From Rhizobium sp. (GTDB taxonomy: Bacteria > Pseudomonadota > Alphaproteobacteria > Rhizobiales > Rhizobiaceae): a stretch of 23,798 nt of DNA. The notes beneath the pieces were generated by a model that worked only from the letters and a program-made list of their open reading frames with translations, did no database searches and had not been told where the DNA came from. The DNA lies in the NCBI GenBank assembly GCA_003501385.1, contig DNPN01000205.1, forward strand, positions 14,327-38,124. Direction: 5' to 3'. Shown one piece after another: positions 16,154 through 23,798 of the stretch (position 1 is its first letter; each line of letters opens with the position of its first letter). A program made the position numbers and the translations under genes.

Positions 16154-16958
16154 CGAAATCATCCCCCTCCACTGGCGCACCAGCACCACGCGGGTTTTTG
16201 CGCGAAAACCGATCCAGCGACGAAATCACGCCGCGCATCACCTTGATCTCTTGCGACGAGAACCCGCGCTTCGACAAGACAGCGCGAAGATTGTCCACCA
16301 TTCGTGCCTTTTTATGGACGGGGCGGAAATATCCGCGTGAATCCAGCGCATCTTCCATATGCTCGAACAGGCCAATCACCTCATCCTTGGTGGCGGGCAA
16401 TTGATCAATTTCCTGAAACGGCGTGGCGGTGACATCCTCCATGCCGGATTTCATCCATTCATAGGACATCAACAGCACGGCTTGGGCGATATTGAGCGAG
16501 GCAAAGGCGGGATTGACCGGGAAGGTCACAATCTCATCGGCCAGCGCCACATCCTCATTGGTCAGGCCGGATTTTTCACGGCCAAACAGAATGCCGGTCT
16601 TCTGGCCAGCCTTAAAACGGCTGCGCAAGGTGGAAGCTGCCGTGACGGGAGAGGCGACGGACTTGAAATTATCTCGCTGGCGGGCCGTGGTGGCATAGAG
16701 AAAGTTGAGGTCTGCAATCGCCTCTTCCACCGTTGCAAAAACCACAGCGCCATCAATCACATGATCCGCCTTGGAGGCTGCCGAGCGGGCTTTGTCTGAT
16801 GGCCAGCCATCACGCGGGTTCACCAGACGCAATTCACCAAGGCCGAAATTGGCCATAGCGCGGGCCACCATGCCGATGTTTTCACCCAATTGCGGCTCGA
16901 CCAGAACAATCGCCGGGCCTTCTGCAATGAGTTCACGTTCGCTGTTGGTGCCTGCCAT
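16134..16958 (-). CDS. trmJ: tRNA (cytidine/uridine-2'-O)-methyltransferase TrmJ-like (SpoU family)
   Basis: SPOUT-class enzyme that 2'-O-methylates nucleotide 32 of tRNAs. The 274-residue product has the family signatures: VEPQLGENIGMVARAMANFG (about 19-38, motif 1), LFGREKSGLTNEDVALAD (motif 2) and NPAFASLNIAQAVLLMSYE (motif 3, the knotted SAM site). A C-terminal helical extension typical of TrmJ rather than TrmH follows. The ATG at 16958 is the first good start. It overlaps murI downstream and diverges from icd across a 272-base gap. ttcA at 1765-2664 also modifies tRNA position 32, so the window holds two enzymes for the same anticodon-loop nucleotide. Confidence 0.92.
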   Translation of the reverse strand: MAGTNSERELIAEGPAIVLVEPQLGENIGMVARAMANFGLGELRLVNPRDGWPSDKARSAASKADHVIDGAVVFATVEEAIADLNFLYATTARQRDNFKSVASPVTAASTLRSRFKAGQKTGILFGREKSGLTNEDVALADEIVTFPVNPAFASLNIAQAVLLMSYEWMKSGMEDVTATPFQEIDQLPATKDEVIGLFEHMEDALDSRGYFRPVHKKARMVDNLRAVLSKRGFSSQEIKVMRGVISSLDRFSRKNPRGAGAPVEGDDFDDGHDI

Positions 16959-17136
16959 GGTTCAAGTCCTGAATTTCACCGAGTATCGGTTTTTTGACGC
17001 CTGAATGGGCATAAATCATGCAAAAGGCAAGAGCTGAGACAACAAGGCCACCATCAAAACCCGTGGGATTTATAGGTGCTCCGCAAGATTTGAACCCGGC
17101 TTGCGCGAAAATCCAGAGGCGAACACCGCTTCCTGT

Positions 17137-17164
17137 TTGCCTTGGGCTTTGAGAATGCTATAGG
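17137..17164 (+). promoter_or_regulatory. Candidate icd promoter
   Basis: TTGCCT (17137-17142) and TATAGG (17159-17164) are separated by 16 bases and lie about 65 bases before the icd start. A small dyad, CGCAAG-N12-CTTGCG (17081-17104), sits just upstream. Match quality is fair and function is inferred. Confidence 0.38.
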
Positions 17165-17230
17165 CAAATCCGGTTTATTCAAACTCCGATGCGGCGCATT
17201 TCAAGGCCGCGCTATTGATGAGGAAAACAC

Positions 17231-18445
17231 ATGCAAAAGATCAAGGTTGCAAACCCTGTCGTCGATCTCGACGGCGATGAGATGACCCGCATCATCTGGC
17301 AGTTCATCAAGGAAAAGCTGATCCTGCCCTACCTTGATCTGGAAATCGAATATTACGACCTCTCGGTGGAAAACCGCGACGCCACCAACGACCAGGTGAC
17401 GATTGATTCCGCGCACGCCATCAAGAAGCACGGCGTTGGCATCAAATGCGCAACCATCACGCCAGACGAAGCCCGCGTGAAGGAATTCAACCTCAAGGAA
17501 ATGTGGAAAAGCCCGAACGGCACCATCCGCAACATCCTCGGCGGCGTTATTTTCCGCGAACCGATTATCTGCAAGAACGTTCCTCGCCTCGTTCCCGGCT
17601 GGACCCAGCCCATCGTTGTTGGCCGTCACGCTTTCGGCGACCAGTATAAGGCAACCGATTTCAAATTCCCCGGCAAGGGCAAACTCACCATCAAGTTCGT
17701 CGGTGAAGACGGTCAGGTGATCGAGAAGGACGTATTTGATGCGCCTTCCGCTGGCGTGGCCATGGCCATGTACAACCTTGACGATTCGATCCGCGATTTC
17801 GCCCGTGCTTCGATGAACTACGGCCTGATGCGTAAGTGGCCAGTCTACCTGTCTACCAAGAACACCATCCTCAAGGCTTACGACGGCCGCTTCAAAGATC
17901 TGTTCGAAGAAGTCTATCAGGCTGAATTCAAGGCCAAGTTCGAAGAAGCCAACATCACCTATGAGCACCGCCTGATCGACGACATGGTTGCTTCCGCTCT
18001 GAAGTGGTCTGGCGGCTACGTTTGGGCTTGCAAAAACTACGACGGCGACGTGCAGTCGGATACCGTGGCTCAGGGCTTTGGCTCGCTCGGCCTGATGACC
18101 TCGGTTCTGCTGTCGCCCGATGGCCGCACGGTTGAAGCCGAAGCTGCCCACGGCACCGTGACCCGTCACTATCGCCAGCACCAGAAGGGTCAGGAAACCT
18201 CGACCAACTCTATCGCGTCGATATTCGCATGGACCCGTGGCCTTGCCCACCGCGCCAAGCTGGACGACAACGCAGAGCTGGCAAAGTTCGCCCTCACCCT
18301 TGAAAAGGTTTGTGTGGACACCGTTGAAGCTGGCTTCATGACCAAGGATCTGGCGCTGTTGATCGGCCCTGATCAGCCTTGGCTGTCCACCACAGCCTTC
18401 CTCGACAAGGTTGACGAGAACCTGAAGAAGGCCATGACAGCTTAA
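17231..18445 (+). CDS. icd: NADP-dependent isocitrate dehydrogenase (dimeric type)
   Basis: TCA-cycle enzyme that oxidatively decarboxylates isocitrate to 2-oxoglutarate with NADP. The 404-residue product matches the homodimeric, eukaryote-like class found in alphaproteobacteria: NPVVDLDGDEMTRIIW at the N-terminus, the substrate-binding SPNGTIRNILGG near 95-106, YDGRFKDLFEEVY, the metal-binding LIDDMVA region, and EAAHGTVTRHYRQH for NADP specificity. GAGGA precedes the ATG by 6 bases. Codons are strongly C-ending, as in a highly expressed gene. A strong intrinsic terminator follows 20 bases after the stop. Confidence 0.98.
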   Translation: MQKIKVANPVVDLDGDEMTRIIWQFIKEKLILPYLDLEIEYYDLSVENRDATNDQVTIDSAHAIKKHGVGIKCATITPDEARVKEFNLKEMWKSPNGTIRNILGGVIFREPIICKNVPRLVPGWTQPIVVGRHAFGDQYKATDFKFPGKGKLTIKFVGEDGQVIEKDVFDAPSAGVAMAMYNLDDSIRDFARASMNYGLMRKWPVYLSTKNTILKAYDGRFKDLFEEVYQAEFKAKFEEANITYEHRLIDDMVASALKWSGGYVWACKNYDGDVQSDTVAQGFGSLGLMTSVLLSPDGRTVEAEAAHGTVTRHYRQHQKGQETSTNSIASIFAWTRGLAHRAKLDDNAELAKFALTLEKVCVDTVEAGFMTKDLALLIGPDQPWLSTTAFLDKVDENLKKAMTA

Positions 18446-18464
18446 GGCTGGCATCAAACAACAG

Positions 18465-18492
18465 AAAACCCGGCCTCCGCGCCGGGTTTTTT
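18465..18492 (+). terminator. Rho-independent terminator of icd
   Basis: AAAACCCGGC (18465-18474) pairs with GCCGGGTTTT (18481-18490) around a 6-base loop, followed by a T tract to 18492. It is a textbook intrinsic terminator and separates icd from the glutathione S-transferase gene. Confidence 0.92.
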
Positions 18493-18525
18493 GTCCTGTA
18501 TGACAATAAATTTTTGGAGGTCACC

Positions 18526-19161
18526 ATGACGGAACAAGTCACTCTCTACACCAACCCCATGTCGCGCGGTCGTATGGTTCGCTGGATGCTGGAGGAAATT
18601 GGCCAGCCCTACACCACCGAATGGGTGGCCTATGGACCTGAGATGAAGTCGCCCGAGTTTCTGGCGATCAATCCCATGGGCAAAGTGCCAGCTATTCGCC
18701 ATGGCCAACACGTTGTTACTGAAACACCCGCCATTCTCGCTTACCTGGCCGATGCCTTTCCTGAGGCTGGGCTCGCGCCATCTTTAAACAATCGTGCCGC
18801 CTATTATCGTTGGCTGTTCCTCACTGCTGGCCCCTTGGAGGCCGCTGTTATCAACAACACATTTGGCTTTGTTGCGCCGGAGGAAAAGCGCCGCATGTTG
18901 GGTTATGGCGCTTTGGATATGATGCACGACGCCATAGAGGCCGCAATCAAAGCCGGACCGTACATTGCAGGCGACACATTTACCGCAGCCGACATTTACC
19001 TCGCCTCGCACCTCAGTTTCGAGATAAACATGTGCGGCATTGAAAAGCGCCCCGTCTTCACGGACTACATTGCACGCATGACAGACAGAGATGCTTTTCG
19101 TCGGGCTGCAGCCATTGATAATGCTGCAGCTGAGGCTGCAAAACAGGCAAGAACTTCATAA
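18526..19161 (+). CDS. Glutathione S-transferase family protein
   Basis: Cytoplasmic thiol-transferase-like protein of 211 residues. The N-terminal thioredoxin-fold domain (about 1-80) contains LYTNPMSRGRMVRWMLEE with a candidate catalytic serine, the cis-proline segment GKVPAI near 51, and the glutathione-contacting TETPAILAYL near 63-72. An all-helical C-terminal domain follows, with the N-capping-box-like FTAADIYLAS. A TTG at 18514 is in frame, but GGAGG at 18516-18520 places the start at the ATG 18526, spaced by 5 bases. The substrate is unknown. It follows the icd terminator, so it has either its own promoter or read-through expression. Confidence 0.93.
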   Translation: MTEQVTLYTNPMSRGRMVRWMLEEIGQPYTTEWVAYGPEMKSPEFLAINPMGKVPAIRHGQHVVTETPAILAYLADAFPEAGLAPSLNNRAAYYRWLFLTAGPLEAAVINNTFGFVAPEEKRRMLGYGALDMMHDAIEAAIKAGPYIAGDTFTAADIYLASHLSFEINMCGIEKRPVFTDYIARMTDRDAFRRAAAIDNAAAEAAKQARTS

Positions 19162-19275
19162 AGAACTAAAGCAATCAAAGCTTATACTCTCGAAGCCTGT
19201 GAGTAATTATTTACAGGCAAACGGTAAGATACACGGCGTTTACATCATTCACCAATTAGTTGTGTCTTGTTTTTG

Positions 19276-19287
19276 TTTTGCGCAAAA
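19276..19287 (+). promoter_or_regulatory. TTTTGCGCAAAA palindrome upstream of diguanylate cyclase 1
   Basis: A perfect 12-base palindrome 35 bases upstream of the proposed TTG start. Its position suits an operator; no binding protein is identified. The GCCTGT/ACAGGC dyad near 19195-19217 lies in the same 161-base gap. Confidence 0.28.
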
Positions 19288-19322
19288 ATAAGACGCCTAA
19301 AACCTAGTGTGGTTACCGTCCC

Positions 19323-20501
19323 TTGGTTTCGCTGTTCAATGTCCCCACGTTAAACCTATGCGCATTGGTTGCGTCACTTCTGGTGGCGGCAACGATGGCG
19401 ATCAGCTGGTGCTTTGACAAAAAATCGCAAGACGTTGCCCTCTGGGCTATTGGTTATTCGCTGCTTTCCATTGGCCAGATGCTGCAATCCTTGCGCGGAA
19501 TTGTTCCCGAGAGCATAGGCTCAGGCGCGGGCGTGATGTTTATTTTTGTTGGCATTGGAATTGTTTGGATTGGCTTCAGAGCCTTCGATGGGTTTTCCAG
19601 ACCCTATGTGGTCGCGTTTGTGCCAGCAGCGGTTTGGATTACCTTGTATTTCGGCGCACCTCAGATTTTCAACTTGCCGAATAACCGGATTACCCTTTTC
19701 AGCCTCATCATTGTGGCGCAACTCGCGACGATCATGCTGTCTATATGGCATGGTTGGAAGCGGGAGCGCCTGCCGTCACGCATCCTCATCATCATTCTCG
19801 GTGCAGTCTACTGCGTGATCACGGTTGTGAAGGTGGCAATTTCCCTCTTTTATCCGCTCACCGAGGTCAATGGTATTGCGTTGATGTCCTGGTACGGCGT
19901 TTTGATGTTTATTCTCTACGCAAATGCTTTGGGCATGGGTTTCGGCGTGTTTGCCTTGGGCCGAGAGCGCAGCCTGAGACAATATAAACACGCATCGGAA
20001 ACAGACATGCTGACGGGCGTATTGAACCGGCGCGCCTTCTATGACCGGGCAAGCAAGAAATTTGCCGAGGCCGGCGGCACTCTTGCCCTGATTGATCTTG
20101 ACCACTTCAAACACGTCAACGATCGCTATGGCCATGCGGGAGGTGATGAGGTGCTGCGTCGCTTCACTGCAATGGTCAGCAACCATATGACCAAAGATAT
20201 GATCTTTTGCCGAATGGGCGGTGAAGAATTTGGCCTGTTCATTCCGCAATCGCATATCAGCGAGATCATCAATTTCTGCGAATCTATTCGGAGTACTGTT
20301 TCGCAAACTCCAATCATCTGGAAAGATGAGACAATACACATCACCATTAGTATTGGAATTTTCCACGAACGGTATGTCGGCAAAGGCCTAGAGACTGGCC
20401 TTATGCATGCCGACACATCCCTATACCGGGCCAAAAATCAGGGGCGCAATTGTGTCGTCTCAGGCCCCGCAATGGTGGAGACCAATGCAATCATTGCCTG
20501 A
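19323..20501 (+). CDS. Membrane diguanylate cyclase (GGDEF), copy 1
   Basis: Predicted inner-membrane enzyme making the second messenger cyclic di-GMP from two GTP. The N-terminal half (about residues 8-205) has six to seven hydrophobic segments and no recognisable named sensor domain. A charged linker, ERSLRQYKHASETD, leads to the GGDEF domain: LTGVLNRRAF, DLDHFKHVNDRYGHAGGDE, and the active-site RMGGEEF with GGEEF at 299-303. The RxxD inhibitory site is absent (the equivalent residues are TKDM), so feedback inhibition by product is not expected. The first in-frame start after a TAG is TTG 19323, without a clear ribosome site. It is a close paralogue of the convergent gene that follows, with GGEEF at the same residue number. 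Confidence 0.9.
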   Translation: MVSLFNVPTLNLCALVASLLVAATMAISWCFDKKSQDVALWAIGYSLLSIGQMLQSLRGIVPESIGSGAGVMFIFVGIGIVWIGFRAFDGFSRPYVVAFVPAAVWITLYFGAPQIFNLPNNRITLFSLIIVAQLATIMLSIWHGWKRERLPSRILIIILGAVYCVITVVKVAISLFYPLTEVNGIALMSWYGVLMFILYANALGMGFGVFALGRERSLRQYKHASETDMLTGVLNRRAFYDRASKKFAEAGGTLALIDLDHFKHVNDRYGHAGGDEVLRRFTAMVSNHMTKDMIFCRMGGEEFGLFIPQSHISEIINFCESIRSTVSQTPIIWKDETIHITISIGIFHERYVGKGLETGLMHADTSLYRAKNQGRNCVVSGPAMVETNAIIA

Positions 20502-20545
20502 ACCTATCATCGCAGCAAGAACGGCCATGCAACGCGCTCAGAACA

Positions 20546-21754
20546 CTATGCCGTAACGGGTGCAAACCCACCAATTGGCGACCCATGGTGGCCGCCAATA
20601 CATTGAGACACACCCACCACTACCATGTTTCTACCCCGGTCCTTTGCGGCATAAAGCGCTGCATCGGCTCCGAGCAAGACGGCATCAAGTTCTTCACCGG
20701 CCTGCGACGCCTCTCGTATGCCAATACTCACCGTCAGATGGATGACAGCGTCGCGCCAGACAATCGGCGTATCGGCCACCACGCGCCGCAATTGTTCGCA
20801 CAACGCAGCAACATCTCCACACCGTTCAGACGGAACAAACAGCGTAAACTCTTCACCGCCTGTTCGCCCGAAAATCATTCCCTCGGTCAGATATTGTGTG
20901 ACGATGCCCGTAAACCGACAAAGCACCAGATCTCCAGCCGCGTGACCATAACTATCATTGACGCGCTTGAAATGATCGATGTCCATTAACGCGACAACAC
21001 CACCTTTTGCGACAATCCTGCTTTCCACCAGTTCATTGAAAGCACGGCGGTTAAACACACCCGTCAAACTGTCGATTTCAGAGACGCGCTTATACTGCCG
21101 CAAACTGCGCTCGTAACTGAGAGAGAATATGCCAATGCCTATTCCAAGACCGTTCACATAGAGAATGAAGAGCAGAGGGCCAAACCATGCGGTTTGGTAG
21201 ACGCCGGCCACATCATTCACCGGGGCCAGCAGTGACAGCGGAAGACGCAAGAAGGTTATCGTGTCATAGCATATCAACATCGCCATAATGAAAAGTCTGG
21301 CAGGCAGTCGCTCGCGCTTCCACCCAGACCAGATCGAATGAATGATCAAAGCGACCTGAGACACGAGCAACACAGTGTACACCGCCACGCGAACGTTGGG
21401 CTCCGTTGACACGCCGCCTACCCCGAAAAAGAACAGCGTCCAGGCCCCCGAAAAACCGAATGCAACGATATATGACTTGGGGAAGCCATCGAACACGCGA
21501 AAACCCAGCCAGATAAATCCAACTCCGATAAAGACAATCGATAGACCAACGCCGGAACCGAGACCATTGGGCAGCAGCCCACGCACAGCCTGAAGCAGGC
21601 AGCCAAACGAAATACACCACAGTCCACAGGACCAATAAGCAAGTTGCTGCGATCTTCTCTCCAGCAACCAACTTGCCGTCAGCAAAGTGGCAACCAAGCC
21701 CCACCCCGCCAACAGACATAGAAACAATGTCGGTGCATTGAACAAAGACGACAA
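20546..21754 (-). CDS. Membrane diguanylate cyclase (GGDEF), copy 2
   Basis: Second multi-pass diguanylate cyclase, oriented tail to tail with copy 1 with 44 bases between the stops. Shared blocks run through the whole length: SLFN-PT at the start, VFIGVGFIWLGFRVFDGF, GWKRERLPAR, ERSLRQYK, LTGVFNRRAF, and RTGGEEF. The frame is open to a TTG at 21805, but choosing TTG 21754 aligns it with the start of copy 1 and puts GGEEF at 299-303 in both, without any net gap. It has 402 residues, with a short glycine- and histidine-containing tail absent in copy 1. Catalytic residues are intact and the inhibitory RxxD is missing (TEGM). The signal sensed by the membrane half is unknown. Confidence 0.89.
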   Translation of the reverse strand: MSSLFNAPTLFLCLLAGWGLVATLLTASWLLERRSQQLAYWSCGLWCISFGCLLQAVRGLLPNGLGSGVGLSIVFIGVGFIWLGFRVFDGFPKSYIVAFGFSGAWTLFFFGVGGVSTEPNVRVAVYTVLLVSQVALIIHSIWSGWKRERLPARLFIMAMLICYDTITFLRLPLSLLAPVNDVAGVYQTAWFGPLLFILYVNGLGIGIGIFSLSYERSLRQYKRVSEIDSLTGVFNRRAFNELVESRIVAKGGVVALMDIDHFKRVNDSYGHAAGDLVLCRFTGIVTQYLTEGMIFGRTGGEEFTLFVPSERCGDVAALCEQLRRVVADTPIVWRDAVIHLTVSIGIREASQAGEELDAVLLGADAALYAAKDRGRNMVVVGVSQCIGGHHGSPIGGFAPVTA

Positions 21755-21854
21755 AATTAAACAACCCAGAGTGATGCACGCTTCTGATATATCGAGAAGA
21801 TACAATCAGCAACCGTCGCGCGAATTGACCAAAATGAAACCAACGCCAACACAC

Positions 21855-22090
21855 TATAAAAATACATGTATAAAAATGATATAATCAGCATCAACAAAAT
21901 AAAATTATTTACATATGGCGTTCAATTTCACGTCAATATTGGACCATGAAACCAATATTTATATATTAGCAATCAATTTAATATACTGAAATAATTTATA
22001 CTATGTCAACAATCAGGAGATCGAAAACATATTCCATTCCTATTTTAATTGTATAATTACTCGTAAAAATAGTATATTGCATATACAACA
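21855..22090. other. AT-rich non-coding island between diguanylate cyclase 2 and a hydrolase gene
   Basis: The gap 21755-22315 is 561 bases without a supportable gene. Its middle (about 21855-22090) is strikingly AT-rich compared with everything else in the window. It holds a direct repeat TATAAAAAT (21856-21864 and 21870-21878), a 10-base palindrome ATACATGTAT (21862-21871), and a dyad AATATTGG-N9-CCAATATT (21935-21959). Many TATAAT-like boxes occur by composition alone, so no single promoter can be named. It may be a regulatory region bound by a silencer or a remnant of foreign DNA. No convincing small protein or RNA is visible. Confidence 0.6.
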
Positions 22091-22315
22091 TAAGCCTCGC
22101 CTCGCCACAAAGTATACGCACCTTAGACAAGAGATCGCCACATGATTCTCATAGTAAAAGTGCTATCACTTGGAGAACCGGCTGAACGTCATCGAAACCA
22201 ATGATCATAAATCCCCGGCTGACCATGCGCGGAGAGGTGGCGGGAAATGCAAAATCCCCTCATGATCACACGGTCGGCCCTTGACGCCACGTCACCACGA
22301 TTCCAAATAGGTACA

Positions 22316-22894
22316 ATGAAGGCATCACAAGCAGACATCCTCATCGTTCCCGGCTACACCAACTCTGGCCCGGATCATTGGCAAACCCGCTGGGAAAGCA
22401 AGCTTTCCTCAGCAAGGCGCGTGGAGCAGGCCGAATGGGCCAAACCCGTCAAGGAGGATTGGGTTGCCCGCCTGATCGAAGAGGTGAACCGCGCCGAAAA
22501 GCCTGTCGTGCTTGTTGCCCATTCGCTGGGCGTGCCGACGGTCATTCATGCCGCGCCCCATTTCACAAAGCCAGTCGCAGGTGCCTTTCTGGTTGCGCCG
22601 CCAGACGTTGCCAATAGCGCAATCAGACCAAAACATTTGATGACATTTGGCCCCTACCCGCGCGAGCCGCTGCCCTTTCCGACTTTGATGGTTGCCAGTC
22701 GCAACGACCCGTTCGGCACCTATGACCATGCCGACGAGATTGCCAAAGCTTGGGGTGCCACGCTGGTGGATGCAGGCGAGGCCGGCCATATCAATGCGGA
22801 GTCCGGACACGGCCCTTGGCCCGAAGGAACATTGGTGTTTGCAAAGTTCCTTGGCAAGTTAGGAGACGGAGGCAAACTGGGAGGTGGGATTTAA
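22316..22894 (+). CDS. RBBP9/YdeN-type alpha/beta serine hydrolase
   Basis: Small cytoplasmic serine hydrolase of the RBBP9/YdeN family; the substrates of this family are mostly unknown. The 192-residue form begins MKASQADILIVPGYTNSG and continues with SGPDHWQTRW, both typical of the family N-terminus. The catalytic triad is Ser70 in AHSLG, Asp131 in SRNDPFG and His158 in AGHINAESGHGPWPEG. An in-frame ATG at 22247, preceded by GGAGAGG, would add 23 residues of no recognisable type. I prefer 22316 on family alignment, though the ribosome site favours the longer form, so the start is unresolved. The gene is divergent from diguanylate cyclase 2 across the AT-rich island and lies upstream of purC. 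Confidence 0.88.
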   Translation: MKASQADILIVPGYTNSGPDHWQTRWESKLSSARRVEQAEWAKPVKEDWVARLIEEVNRAEKPVVLVAHSLGVPTVIHAAPHFTKPVAGAFLVAPPDVANSAIRPKHLMTFGPYPREPLPFPTLMVASRNDPFGTYDHADEIAKAWGATLVDAGEAGHINAESGHGPWPEGTLVFAKFLGKLGDGGKLGGGI

Positions 22895-23125
22895 AAGTTA
22901 TCCATGCCTTTCTTATGCGTTCGATTTCGTGCTTTGACTGAGCTATGATAGAAGCATTCTATAACGCCTTAGATACAGAGTGATTTGATTCACCCGCAAG
23001 AGTCAGCGGAAAATCATGAAAGGGGCCAGAGCCGGATTGTGAAAAGCTGCGTTTTCCGCTAAGGACCGCCCAAACACTGACACAGAGCGTCCCTCGTGCG
23101 ACGCCAACAATAGAGACAAGCCGTC

Positions 23126-23798
23126 ATGAACCGTCGCCGCCGTATTTACGAAGGCAAGGCCAAGATCCTGTATGAGGGTCCTGAGCCGGGCACGCTGATC
23201 CAGTTTTTCAAAGATGACGCGACAGCCTTCAATAAGAAAAAACATGATGTCATTGACGGAAAAGGCGTTCTGAACAACCGCATTTGCGAGTATGTTTACA
23301 CGAACCTCAACAAGATCGGCATCCCCACCCATTTCATTCGCCGCCTCAACATGCGCGAGCAGCTGATCAAGGAGGTGGAAATTATTCCGCTGCAGATCGT
23401 GGTGCGCAATGTGGCGGCTGGCTCGCTGTCAAAGCGGCTTGGCATTGAGGAAGGTGTGGTACTGCCACGCTCGATCATCGAGTTTTATTACAAATCCGAC
23501 GCTCTGGAAGACCCGATTGTGTCTGAAGAGCACATCACCGCCTTTGGCTGGGCCAATCCCGCTGAACTCGATGATATTATGGCGTTGGCCATCCGTATCA
23601 ACGATTTTCTCAGCGGTCTCTTTCTGGGCATCGGCATTCAGCTGGTGGATTTCAAGATCGAGTGCGGTCGTCTGTATGAAGGCGACATGATGCGCATCAT
23701 CCTCGCCGACGAGATCTCGCCGGACTCCTGCCGTCTCTGGGACGTCGAAACCCATGAGAAGATGGACAAGGATCGTTTCCGCCGCGACATGGGCGGCC
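23126..23798 (+). CDS. purC: SAICAR synthetase PurC (3' end outside the window)
   Basis: Purine biosynthesis enzyme that ligates aspartate to CAIR using ATP, in the cytoplasm. From the ATG at 23126 about 224 codons are open to the window edge. They begin MNRRRRIYEGKAKILYEG (the P-loop-like nucleotide site) and continue with FKDDATAFN, the signature PLQIVVRNVAAGSLSKR, LVDFKIECGR and ILADEISPDSCRLWD, all standard PurC blocks. Family members have about 250 residues, so only some 30 residues are missing. The upstream gap of 231 bases contains no clear promoter or hairpin, and the ribosome site is weak. Confidence 0.97.
   Translation, partial: MNRRRRIYEGKAKILYEGPEPGTLIQFFKDDATAFNKKKHDVIDGKGVLNNRICEYVYTNLNKIGIPTHFIRRLNMREQLIKEVEIIPLQIVVRNVAAGSLSKRLGIEEGVVLPRSIIEFYYKSDALEDPIVSEEHITAFGWANPAELDDIMALAIRINDFLSGLFLGIGIQLVDFKIECGRLYEGDMMRIILADEISPDSCRLWDVETHEKMDKDRFRRDMGG

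Noticed and set aside
16978..16995. Terminator-like ACCGA-GTA-TCGGT followed by six T on the plus strand
   Set aside because: The stem has only 5 pairs and no plus-strand gene lies upstream for it to terminate; it sits in the trmJ leader.
17041..17130. Possible tRNA gene from a GATTTGAACC-like string before icd
   Set aside because: No acceptor stem, anticodon arm or CCA-side pairing can be built around it.
17201..18457. A 418-codon open frame on the minus strand opposite icd
   Set aside because: It mirrors icd exactly, has no family motif, and arises from the strong third-position codon bias of a highly expressed gene.
22003..22056. A 17-codon frame in the AT-rich island
   Set aside because: It has no convincing ribosome site, is short enough to arise by chance, and has no recognisable features.
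22934..22965. TTGACT and TATAAC as a purC promoter
   Set aside because: The spacing is 20 bases (19 with CTATAA), too long for a convincing sigma-70 promoter, so it was not annotated.

Overview
The window looks like core chromosome of an alphaproteobacterium of the order Rhizobiales (Rhizobium/Agrobacterium/Allorhizobium type). The basis is the rhizobial style of the housekeeping proteins (dimeric NADP-dependent Icd, RpsD, TrmJ-MurI, PurC) and two intergenic palindromic elements of the kind scattered through rhizobial genomes: a RIME-like element at 7975-8083 and a short REP-like element at 13760-13803. No rRNA, tRNA, CRISPR array, insertion sequence or phage gene was recognised. The species assignment is an inference, since no database search was possible.

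Left part, minus strand (45-7771). rpsD is transcribed first, ends at a strong terminator (7108-7134) and is followed by a separately promoted glutaminase (glsA). Then comes a tight six-gene run read right to left: ArnT-like GT39 membrane glycosyltransferase, GT2 polyprenyl-phosphate glycosyltransferase, ChbG/HpnK (YdjC)-type deacetylase, ttcA, and two tandem inositol-monophosphatase-family paralogues. The first three overlap by 4 and 8 bases. They have the same three activities as the FlmK/FlmF2/NaxD and Lgm lipid A amino-sugar systems, which makes this the best candidate for a little-described pathway here.

Middle part (8084-16958). A TerC-family transporter gene lies behind a leader that can form two mutually exclusive stems, one of which cages its ribosome binding site and start codon. 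pepT and a class I methyltransferase follow on the plus strand. On the minus strand are an exported-looking alpha/beta hydrolase, a HerA-like (DUF87) ATPase with a perfect 20-bp palindrome upstream, a CNNM/CBS/CorC-HlyC membrane protein, and the overlapping pair trmJ-murI.

Right part (16959-23798). icd has a clear terminator and is followed by a glutathione S-transferase gene. Next are two seven-helix-type membrane diguanylate cyclases in tail-to-tail orientation. They are colinear paralogues: GGEEF is at residue 299 in both, and both lack the RxxD inhibitory site. A markedly AT-rich non-coding stretch (about 21855-22090) separates them from an RBBP9/YdeN-type serine hydrolase gene. The window ends inside purC.
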